Below are positions 57,596 through 64,000 of a stretch of 64,000 bases of DNA, piece by piece. Within the stretch, counting starts at the first letter, position 1, and every line of letters begins with the position of its first letter. Below the pieces are notes generated by a model. That model had not been told where the DNA came from. It worked only from the letters and a program-made list of their open reading frames with translations, and did no database searches. A program made the position numbers and the translations under genes. Source of the stretch: Streptomyces sp. NBC_01016 (GTDB taxonomy: Bacteria > Actinomycetota > Actinomycetes > Streptomycetales > Streptomycetaceae); the NCBI RefSeq assembly GCF_026341035.1, contig NZ_JAPEOQ010000002.1:1550001-1614000 (forward strand). The letters are read 5' to 3'.

Positions 57596-58800
57596 GAATC
57601 GGAATCGTCTGCCCGTACTCCTGGGACGTGCCGGGCGGCGTCCAGTTCCACATCCGCGATCTGGCGGAGCACCTCATCCGCCTGGGGCACGAGGTGTCCG
57701 TCCTCGCGCCCGCGGACGACGAGACCCCGCTGCCGCCGTACGTCGTGTCGGCGGGCCGCGCGGTTCCCGTGCCGTACAACGGCTCGGTGGCGCGCCTGAA
57801 CTTCGGCTTCCTGAGCGCCGCGCGCGTGCGCAGGTGGCTGCACGACGGCACGTTCGACGTGATCCACATCCACGAACCGGCGTCCCCGTCGCTCGGCCTC
57901 CTGACGTGCTGGGCCGCACAGGGCCCGATCGTCGCGACCTTCCACACGTCCAACCCGCGCTCGCGCGCGATGATCGCCGCGTACCCGATCCTGCAGCCCG
58001 CCCTGGAGAAGATCAACGCGCGCATCGCGGTGAGCGAGTACGCGCGCCGCACCCTGGTCGAGCACCTGGGCGGCGACGCGGTCGTCATCCCGAACGGCGT
58101 CGACGTGGACTTCTTCGCCCGCGCCGAGCCCAAGCCCGAGTGGCAGACAGAAGGGGCGCGAAGCTCGGTTGAGGGCGGTGGTGGGAGACGGGCGGGAGGC
58201 ACGATCGGCTTCATCGGCCGCATCGACGAGCCCCGCAAGGGCCTTCCGGTGCTCATGAAGGCGCTGCCCAAGATCCTCGCGGAGCGCCCGCAGACCCGGC
58301 TCCTGGTCGCGGGGCGGGGCGACGAGGACGAGGCGGTGGCCTCCCTGCCCAAGGAGATGCGCGACCGCGTCGAGTTCCTCGGCATGGTCAGCGACGAGGA
58401 CAAGGCGCGCCTCCTGGCGAGCGTCGACGTGTACGTCGCGCCCAACACCGGGGGCGAGAGCTTCGGCATCATCCTGGTGGAGGCGATGTCGGCGGGCGCG
58501 CCCGTGCTCGCCTCCGACCTGGACGCCTTCGCCCAGGTCCTCGACCAGGGCGCCGCCGGCGAACTCTTCACCAACGAGGACGCGGACACCCTCTCCGTCG
58601 CCGCCCTGCGCCTCCTGGGCGACCCGGACCGCCGCGCCGAACTACGCGCGCGTGGCAGCAAGCACGTCCGCCGCTTCGACTGGTCCACGGTCGCCGCGGA
58701 CATCCTCTCGGTCTACGAGACGGTGACCCAGGGCGCGGCCGCGGTGGCGGCGGACGAGCGGACGGGCCTTAGGGCGCGCTTCGGCTTGGCGCGGGACTGA
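57592..58800 (+). CDS. pimA: phosphatidylinositol alpha-mannosyltransferase
   Basis: A 402-residue GT4-fold glycosyltransferase. The N-terminal motif VCPYSWDVPGGVQFHIRDLA binds the acceptor and GDP; HTSNPRSRA, IDEPRKGLPVLMKALP and NTGGESFGIILVEAMSAGAP (EX7E-type donor site) are classic PimA segments. It adds the first mannose from GDP-mannose to phosphatidylinositol. Between the two Rossmann domains (about residues 180-202) is a Gly/Ser-rich insert (ARSSVEGGGGRRAGG) likely a flexible linker. GTG 57592 overlaps the previous stop. Confidence 0.93.
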   Translation: MRIGIVCPYSWDVPGGVQFHIRDLAEHLIRLGHEVSVLAPADDETPLPPYVVSAGRAVPVPYNGSVARLNFGFLSAARVRRWLHDGTFDVIHIHEPASPSLGLLTCWAAQGPIVATFHTSNPRSRAMIAAYPILQPALEKINARIAVSEYARRTLVEHLGGDAVVIPNGVDVDFFARAEPKPEWQTEGARSSVEGGGGRRAGGTIGFIGRIDEPRKGLPVLMKALPKILAERPQTRLLVAGRGDEDEAVASLPKEMRDRVEFLGMVSDEDKARLLASVDVYVAPNTGGESFGIILVEAMSAGAPVLASDLDAFAQVLDQGAAGELFTNEDADTLSVAALRLLGDPDRRAELRARGSKHVRRFDWSTVAADILSVYETVTQGAAAVAADERTGLRARFGLARD

Positions 58801-58832
58801 CGCCCGCCGCGACCCCGGTAGCCTTGCCGCCC

Positions 58833-59378
58833 GTGACCGTCACCCTCATCTGGATCGCCGTAGCCCTCTTCGCGATCGGGCTCTACCTGAGCTGGACCGC
58901 AGGAAGGCTCGACCGCCTGCACGCCCGTATCGACGCGGCCCGCGCCGCCCTCGACGCCCAACTCCTGCGCCGGGCCTCGGTCGCGCAGGAACTGGCCACG
59001 TCGGGCGTGCTCGACCCGGCCGCGTCGATCGTGCTGTACGAGGCGGCACACGCCGCGCGTCAGGCCGAGGAGGAGCAGCGCGAGGTCGCGGAGAGCGAGC
59101 TCAGCCAGGCGCTCAGGGCGATCTTCAACGAGCCCGACCAGGTCGAGGTGATCCGCGCGGCCCCCGGCGGCGAGGAGGCCGCAGAGGAGCTCGCCCAGGC
59201 GGTCCGCCGCGTCCCCATGGCCCGCCGCTTCCACAACGACGCCGTACGCGCCGCCCGCGCGCTGCGCCGCCACCGCACGGTCCGCTGGTTCCGGCTCGCC
59301 GGGCACGCCCCGTTCCCGCTGGCCTTCGAGATGGACGACGAGGCGCCGGTGGCGCTGGCCGACCGTGCCACCAACTAG
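58833..59378 (+). CDS. membrane-anchored helical protein
   Basis: A 181-residue protein with one N-terminal membrane helix (VTLIWIAVALFAIGLYLSW) followed by a long helical, charged region (RLDRLHARIDAARAALDAQL... QREVAESELSQALRAIF) that resembles LemA-like coiled domains. GTG 58833 is the likely start. It is 32 bp after pimA and probably last in the PIM operon. Function unknown. Its end is expanded by 13-bp repeats. Confidence 0.75.
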   Translation: MTVTLIWIAVALFAIGLYLSWTAGRLDRLHARIDAARAALDAQLLRRASVAQELATSGVLDPAASIVLYEAAHAARQAEEEQREVAESELSQALRAIFNEPDQVEVIRAAPGGEEAAEELAQAVRRVPMARRFHNDAVRAARALRRHRTVRWFRLAGHAPFPLAFEMDDEAPVALADRATN

Positions 59379-59417
59379 CTCCACCAACCAGATCCACCAG
59401 AACTAGATCCACTGGAT
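59368..59417. repeat. 13-bp tandem repeats spanning a stop codon
   Basis: CCACCAACTAGCT (59368-59380), CCACCAACCAGAT (59381-59393), CCACCAGAACTAGAT (59394-59408) and a partial CCACTGGAT (59409) run in tandem. The first contains the final Thr-Asn-stop of the membrane-anchored protein. The rest of 59418-59524 before pdxS holds no clear site. Confidence 0.75.
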
Positions 59418-59524
59418 CCCGGGCCAAAAGGAGCCACCGGCTACCCATTGGCCCTTGTAGTGGCCTGCTGTCCAGAGGTTTGCTCGGTGCTGCAAAAGCC
59501 TTCTTCACCGAGTCGAGGTCACCC

Positions 59525-60424
59525 GTGTCCACTTCTGAAAACACCGCCACCGGCACCGCCCGCGTCAAGCGAGGCATGGCCGAGCAGCTCAAGGGCGGCG
59601 TCATCATGGACGTCGTCACGCCCGAGCAGGCGAAGATCGCCGAGGACGCCGGCGCCGTCGCGGTGATGGCCCTGGAGCGGGTGCCGGCCGACATCCGCAA
59701 GGACGGCGGCGTGGCCCGGATGTCCGACCCGGACATGATCGAGGGCATCATCGGCGCCGTCTCGATCCCGGTGATGGCCAAGTCCCGCATCGGCCACTTC
59801 GTCGAGGCCCAGGTGCTCCAGTCGCTCGGCGTCGACTACATCGACGAGTCCGAGGTCCTGACCCCGGCCGACGAGGTCAACCACAGCGACAAGTTCGCGT
59901 TCACGACCCCGTTCGTCTGTGGCGCCACGAACCTGGGCGAGGCCCTGCGCCGCATCGCCGAGGGCGCCGCGATGATCCGCTCCAAGGGCGAGGCCGGCAC
60001 CGGCAACGTCGTGGAGGCCGTGCGCCACCTGCGCCAGATCAAGAACGAGATCGCCAAGCTGCGCGGCTTCGACAACAACGAGCTGTACGCCGCCGCCAAG
60101 GACCTGCGCGCACCGTACGAGCTGGTCAAGGAGGTCTCCGAGCTGGGCAAGCTGCCGGTGGTCCTCTTCTCCGCCGGTGGCGTCGCCACCCCGGCCGACG
60201 CCGCGCTGATGCGCCAGCTCGGCGCCGAGGGCGTCTTCGTCGGCTCGGGCATCTTCAAGTCCGGCGACCCGGCCAAGCGCGCCGCCGCCATCGTGAAGGC
60301 CACCACCTTCTTCGACGACCCGAAGATCGTCGCGGAGGCGTCCCGCAACCTCGGCGAGGCCATGGTCGGCATCAACTGCGACACGCTGCCCGAGGGCGAG
60401 CGCTACGCGAACCGGGGCTGGTGA
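59525..60424 (+). CDS. pdxS: pyridoxal 5'-phosphate synthase, synthase subunit
   Basis: A 299-residue PdxS (Pdx1) TIM-barrel. Signatures include VKRGMAEQLKGGVIMDV, the lysine regions in VMAKSRIGHFVEAQVLQ and FVCGATNLGEALRRIAEGAAM, and VLFSAGGVATPADAALMRQL. With PdxT it makes pyridoxal phosphate from ribose-5-phosphate, glyceraldehyde-3-phosphate and glutamine-derived ammonia. GTG 59525 is preferred. Stop overlaps pdxT by one base (TGATG). Confidence 0.97.
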   Translation: MSTSENTATGTARVKRGMAEQLKGGVIMDVVTPEQAKIAEDAGAVAVMALERVPADIRKDGGVARMSDPDMIEGIIGAVSIPVMAKSRIGHFVEAQVLQSLGVDYIDESEVLTPADEVNHSDKFAFTTPFVCGATNLGEALRRIAEGAAMIRSKGEAGTGNVVEAVRHLRQIKNEIAKLRGFDNNELYAAAKDLRAPYELVKEVSELGKLPVVLFSAGGVATPADAALMRQLGAEGVFVGSGIFKSGDPAKRAAAIVKATTFFDDPKIVAEASRNLGEAMVGINCDTLPEGERYANRGW

Positions 60425-61029
60425 TGACCACTCCCGTGGTCGGAGTGCTCGCTCTCCAGGGCGACGTGCGGGAGCACCTCGTCGCCCTGGCCACGGCCGA
60501 CGCCGTGGCGAGGCCCGTGCGGCGCCCCGAGGAACTGGCCGAGGTCGACGGGCTCGTCATCCCCGGCGGCGAGTCGACCACCATGTCGAAGCTGGCCAAC
60601 CTCTTCGGCCTGATGGAGCCCCTTCGCGCGCGCGTGCGTGACGGTCTTCCGATCTACGGGACGTGCGCGGGCCTGATCATGCTCGCCGACAAGATCCTCG
60701 ACCCGCGCTCGGGCCAGGAGACCATCGGCGGCATCGACATGATCGTGCGGCGCAACGCCTTCGGACGGCAGAACGAGTCCTTCGAAGCGGCTGTCGACGT
60801 CCGGGGCGTCGAGGGGGATCCTGTAGAGGGCGTCTTCATCCGGGCTCCATGGGTGGAGTCCGTGGGCGCCGAGGTGGAGGTGCTCGCCGAGCACGAGGGG
60901 CACATCGTGGCCGTGCGCCAGGGCGACGCTCTCGCGACGTCCTTCCACCCCGAACTCACGGGAGACCACCGGATCCATGCCCTGTTCGTGGATATGGTGC
61001 GGGCGAAGGACGCTCCGGGTTCCTTGTAG
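60424..61029 (+). CDS. pdxT: pyridoxal 5'-phosphate synthase, glutaminase subunit
   Basis: A 201-residue class I glutamine amidotransferase. Nucleophile Cys is in IYGTCAGLIML, with GGESTTMSKLANLFGLM and the catalytic His in ATSFHPELTGD. It supplies ammonia through a channel to PdxS. ATG 60424 overlaps pdxS; GTG 60421 is possible. yebC follows 44 bp later. Confidence 0.97.
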   Translation: MTTPVVGVLALQGDVREHLVALATADAVARPVRRPEELAEVDGLVIPGGESTTMSKLANLFGLMEPLRARVRDGLPIYGTCAGLIMLADKILDPRSGQETIGGIDMIVRRNAFGRQNESFEAAVDVRGVEGDPVEGVFIRAPWVESVGAEVEVLAEHEGHIVAVRQGDALATSFHPELTGDHRIHALFVDMVRAKDAPGSL

Positions 61030-61073
61030 GATCTCTGGCGTTCGTAAATTGGTTACGCGAAGGAGACAGGCAG

Positions 61074-61826
61074 ATGTCCGGCCACTCTAAATGGGCTACG
61101 ACGAAGCACAAGAAGGCCGTGGTTGACGCCAAGCGCGGCAAGCTCTTCGCGAAGCTGATCAAGAACATCGAGGTTGCGGCGCGCTCCGGCGGCATCGACC
61201 CCGATGGAAACCCGACGCTTGTCGACGCCATCCAGAAGGCCAAGAAGAGCTCGGTCCCGAACAAGAACATCGACTCCGCGGTCAAGCGCGGCGGCGGCCT
61301 CGAGGCCGGCGGCGCCGACTACGAGACGATCATGTACGAGGGCTACGGGCCGAACGGTGTCGCGGTGCTCATCGAGTGCCTCACCGACAACCGCAACCGT
61401 GCCGCCTCCGACGTGCGCGTCGCCATGACCCGCAACGGCGGCTCGATGGCCGACCCCGGTTCGGTCTCGTACCTCTTCAACCGCAAGGGCGTCGTGGTCG
61501 TCACCAAGGGCGAGCTGTCCGAGGACGACGTCCTGGGCGCCGTGCTCGACGCGGGCGCCGAGGAGGTCAACGACCTGGGCGAGTCCTTCGAGGTGCTCTC
61601 CGAGGCCACCGACCTGGTCGCGGTGCGCACCGCGCTGCAGGAGGCCGGGATCGACTACGACTCGGCGGACGCCAACTTCGTCCCGACCATGCAGGTCGAG
61701 CTGGACGAGGAGGGCGCGCGCAAGATCTTCAAGCTGATCGACGCGCTCGAGGACAGCGACGACGTGCAGAACGTCTTCGCCAACTTCGACGTCTCCGACG
61801 AGGTCATGGAGAAGGTCGACGCCTGA
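61074..61826 (+). CDS. yebC: YebC/PmpR-family transcriptional regulator
   Basis: A 250-residue protein with the conserved start MSGHSKWATTKHKKAVVDAK and three domains typical of YebC/TACO1. Family members act as DNA-binding regulators or as translation factors at difficult sequences. It often neighbours ruvC, as here. The ribosome site GAAGGAGA is strong. A long hairpin terminator follows before ruvC. Confidence 0.93.
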   Translation: MSGHSKWATTKHKKAVVDAKRGKLFAKLIKNIEVAARSGGIDPDGNPTLVDAIQKAKKSSVPNKNIDSAVKRGGGLEAGGADYETIMYEGYGPNGVAVLIECLTDNRNRAASDVRVAMTRNGGSMADPGSVSYLFNRKGVVVVTKGELSEDDVLGAVLDAGAEEVNDLGESFEVLSEATDLVAVRTALQEAGIDYDSADANFVPTMQVELDEEGARKIFKLIDALEDSDDVQNVFANFDVSDEVMEKVDA

Positions 61827-61835
61827 CGTGACATC

Positions 61836-61878
61836 AGCGGCGGGCCGATGGGACACACCCCGTCGGCCCGCCGCTTTG
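61836..61878 (+). terminator. 13-bp-stem terminator after yebC
   Basis: AGCGGCGGGCCGA (61836-61848) pairs perfectly with 61863-61875 and is followed by TTT. Confidence 0.85.
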
Positions 61879-61931
61879 TCAGTGGCACCCGATAGCCTGC
61901 ACAAACAGGCGATCGAAGGTTGGGGGCAGGC

Positions 61932-62507
61932 GTGCGTGTTCTCGGGGTGGACCCGGGTCTCACCCGGTGCGGTGTCGGCGTGGTCGAGGGGATCGCGGGA
62001 CGGCCGCTGACGATGCGCGGCGTCGGTGTCGTACGGACGCCCGCGGACGCCGAGTTGGGGCACCGCCTCGTCGCCATCGAGCAGGGCATCGAGCAGTGGC
62101 TCGACGAGCACCGGCCCGAAGTCCTCGCCGTGGAGCGGGTGTTCAGCCAGCACAACGTCAGTACGGTGATGGGCACCGCCCAGGCAAGCGCCGTCGCCAT
62201 GCTGTGCGCCTCGCGCCGCGGCATCCCCGTGGCGCTGCACACGCCCAGCGAGGTCAAGGCCGCCGTCACCGGCACGGGCCGTGCCGACAAGGCACAGGTG
62301 GGCGCCATGGTGACGCGCCTGCTGAGGCTCGACGCCCCGCCCAAGCCTGCCGACGCCGCCGACGCCCTCGCCCTCGCCATCTGTCACATCTGGCGGGCCC
62401 CCGCGCAGAACCGACTCCAGCAGGCCGTGGCACAGCACGCGGCCCAGGCGCCCAGGACCCCCCGAGCCACCCGCGCTTCTCACGCACCGAAAGGCCGTAC
62501 CGCATGA
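61932..62507 (+). CDS. ruvC: Holliday junction resolvase RuvC
   Basis: A 191-residue RNase-H-fold resolvase. Acidic catalytic residues lie in VLGVDPGLTRCGVGV, AVERVFSQHNVSTVMGTAQA and the DAADALALA motif near residue 140. It cuts Holliday junctions made by RuvAB. GTG 61932 is preferred over TTG 61920. Its stop overlaps the ruvA start (ATGA). The C-terminal 40 residues are an Ala/Pro/Arg tail. Confidence 0.95.
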   Translation: MRVLGVDPGLTRCGVGVVEGIAGRPLTMRGVGVVRTPADAELGHRLVAIEQGIEQWLDEHRPEVLAVERVFSQHNVSTVMGTAQASAVAMLCASRRGIPVALHTPSEVKAAVTGTGRADKAQVGAMVTRLLRLDAPPKPADAADALALAICHIWRAPAQNRLQQAVAQHAAQAPRTPRATRASHAPKGRTA

Positions 62508-63115
62508 TCGCCTTCGTCAGCGGCCCCGTCGCCGCCCTCGCCCCCGACGCCGCGGTGGTCGAGGTGGGCGGTGTCGGTATGGCCCTCCAGTGCACGCCGA
62601 ACACGCTGTCCACGCTGCGTATCGGCCAGCAGGCCAAGCTCGCCACCTCCCTCGTCGTGCGCGAGGACTCGCTCACGCTCTACGGCTTCGCGGACGACGA
62701 CGAGAAGCAGACGTTCGAGCTGCTGCAGACGGCGAGCGGCGTCGGCCCGCGCCTGGCGCAGGCGATGCTCGCCGTGCACAGCCCGGACGCGCTGCGCAGA
62801 GCCGTCTCCACAGGTGACGAGAAGTCGCTCACGGCCGTCCCCGGTATCGGTAAGAAGGGCGCCCAGAAGCTGCTCCTGGAGCTGAAGGACCGGCTCGGCG
62901 AGCCCCTCGGCACGGGCGGCCCGGCCATCGGCAAGGCAGTCAACAGCGGCTGGCGCGAGCAGCTGCACGCCGCGCTCATCGGCCTCGGCTACGCGACCCG
63001 CGAGGCCGACGAGGCGGTCGACGCGGTCGCCCCGCAGGCCGAGGCCGCGGAGGGCACGCCGCAGGTCGGCCAGCTCCTGAAGGCGGCCCTGCAGAGTCTC
63101 AACCGCACCCGTTAG
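62504..63115 (+). CDS. ruvA: Holliday junction branch-migration protein RuvA
   Basis: A 203-residue RuvA: N-terminal OB-fold (MIAFVSGPVAALAPDAAVVE, VREDSLTLYGFADDDEKQTF), two helix-hairpin-helix motifs (GVGPRLAQAMLAVHS; AVPGIGKKGAQKLLLELKDR) and a C-terminal UBA-like domain that binds RuvB. Starts within the ruvC stop. ruvB follows after 67 bp. Confidence 0.95.
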   Translation: MIAFVSGPVAALAPDAAVVEVGGVGMALQCTPNTLSTLRIGQQAKLATSLVVREDSLTLYGFADDDEKQTFELLQTASGVGPRLAQAMLAVHSPDALRRAVSTGDEKSLTAVPGIGKKGAQKLLLELKDRLGEPLGTGGPAIGKAVNSGWREQLHAALIGLGYATREADEAVDAVAPQAEAAEGTPQVGQLLKAALQSLNRTR

Positions 63116-63182
63116 CCCCGCCGCCCCGACCGGGCATCCGAAGCCGACCGCCCCTCCCAATCCGTAACGCGAGGCACCACAC

Positions 63183-64000
63183 ATGAACTGGGACGAGACC
63201 GCCGAAGACGCCGCGACGCCGCAGGCCGACCGGCTCGTCGGTGCGTCGGCCGACCATGAGGACCAGGCCGTAGAGGCGGCCCTGCGCCCCAAGGACCTGG
63301 GCGAGTTCATCGGCCAGGAGAAGGTCAGGGAGCAGCTCGACCTGGTCCTGCGCGCCGCCCGCGCGCGCGGCGCCACCGCCGACCACGTCCTGCTCTCCGG
63401 CGCCCCCGGCCTCGGCAAGACCACCCTCTCCATGATCATCGCGGCCGAGATGGGCGCCCCGATCCGCATCACCTCCGGCCCCGCGATCCAGCACGCGGGC
63501 GACCTCGCGGCGATCCTCTCCTCGCTCCAGGAGGGCGAGGTCCTCTTCCTCGACGAGATCCACCGGATGTCGCGGCCCGCCGAGGAAATGCTCTACATGG
63601 CGATGGAGGACTTCCGGGTCGACGTCATCGTTGGCAAGGGCCCGGGCGCCACCGCCATCCCGCTGGAGCTGCCGCCCTTCACCCTCGTCGGCGCGACCAC
63701 GCGCGCGGGGCTGCTGCCGCCGCCGCTGCGCGACCGCTTCGGCTTCACCGCGCACATGGAGTTCTACGGGCCACCGGAACTCGAGCGAGTGATCCACCGC
63801 TCGGCAAGCCTCCTCGATGTGGAGATCGACACAGCGGGCGCCGCCGAGATCGCCGGTCGCTCCCGCGGCACGCCCCGTATCGCCAACCGCCTGCTGCGCC
63901 GCGTCCGCGACTATGCGCAGGTCAAGGCGGACGGACAGATCAACAGGGACATCGCGTCCGCGGCCCTCGGCGTCTACGAGGTGGACGGCCGCGGCCTCGA
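63183..64000 (+). CDS. ruvB: Holliday junction helicase RuvB, cut by window end
   Basis: The first 272 codons of RuvB. Walker A is SGAPGLGKTTLS, Walker B is LFLDEIHRM, sensor I GATTRAGLLPPPLRDRFG, and the sensor II/arginine region GRSRGTPRIANRLLRRVRDY is reached before the edge. RuvB hexamers drive branch migration with RuvA. Start MNWDETAEDAATPQ at ATG 63183 with GCGAGG upstream. Confidence 0.95.
   Translation, partial: MNWDETAEDAATPQADRLVGASADHEDQAVEAALRPKDLGEFIGQEKVREQLDLVLRAARARGATADHVLLSGAPGLGKTTLSMIIAAEMGAPIRITSGPAIQHAGDLAAILSSLQEGEVLFLDEIHRMSRPAEEMLYMAMEDFRVDVIVGKGPGATAIPLELPPFTLVGATTRAGLLPPPLRDRFGFTAHMEFYGPPELERVIHRSASLLDVEIDTAGAAEIAGRSRGTPRIANRLLRRVRDYAQVKADGQINRDIASAALGVYEVDGRGL

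Overview
The window is a high-GC actinobacterial core-chromosome segment, almost certainly Streptomyces. The evidence is the strong G/C third-position bias, frequent GTG starts with 4-bp stop/start overlaps, an SsgB sporulation protein, PHO-box and ARG-box style regulation, and the PIM-lipid gene set. From memory (not searched), argH, glpQ1, the cobalamin genes, ssgB, thrS, the pgsA/pimA group, pdxST and ruvCAB occur in this order on the Streptomyces coelicolor chromosome. No phage, transposase, integrase or CRISPR array is visible.

Layout. 1-3.2 kb: a GntR-regulated unit (regulator, ADP-ribosylglycohydrolase, start of an NCS1 permease) and a BASS-type transporter. 3.2-9.5 kb: L,D-transpeptidase, PPOX protein, argH under an ARG-box promoter, a TetR/MFS efflux pair and an acyltransferase. 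9.5-13.7 kb: a PHO-boxed glpQ1-type phosphodiesterase, a small sigma factor, GNAT, two membrane proteins and a HAD hydrolase. 13.7-17.7 kb: a methionine ABC importer (metN-metI-two metQ) preceded by a Cys/Met-rich leader peptide. 18.5-25.5 kb: cobalamin genes cobL, a bluB-cobT fusion with a roughly 755-residue Gln/Ala repeat extension, and cysG/cobA. 25.6-30.2 kb: rRNA/tRNA methyltransferase, Ser/Thr kinase and small proteins. 30.2-30.7 kb: five tRNA genes (3 Val-GAC, Cys, Gly). 30.8-37 kb: pabB/pabC, GNAT, DsbA-like protein, CGNR protein, ssgB and a PGPGW membrane protein.

37-44.6 kb: two identical tRNA-Val(CAC) genes bracket a sugar ABC importer, a DUF624/YesL-like protein, a secreted PL26/YetA-like exo-rhamnogalacturonan lyase candidate and a SRPBCC protein; most of this looks like a rhamnogalacturonan-uptake locus. 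44.7-50.2 kb: exonuclease, a DUF4365 protein with an uncharacterised partner, DinB protein and thrS. 50.2-58.8 kb: potassium channel, HIT protein, an uncharacterised membrane protein, an EF-G2-like GTPase, and the phosphatidylinositol mannoside genes (pgsA, acyltransferase, pimA). 58.8-64 kb: small membrane protein, pdxS-pdxT, yebC and ruvC-ruvA-ruvB, with ruvB cut by the window edge.

The most unusual signals are: (i) short tandem duplications (12-22 bp) that repeatedly span or abut stop codons; (ii) the Cys/Met leader peptide in front of metNIQ; (iii) the rhamnogalacturonan locus between twin tRNA genes, with a 22-bp iteron array; and (iv) the hexapeptide-repeat extension on the bluB-cobT enzyme.
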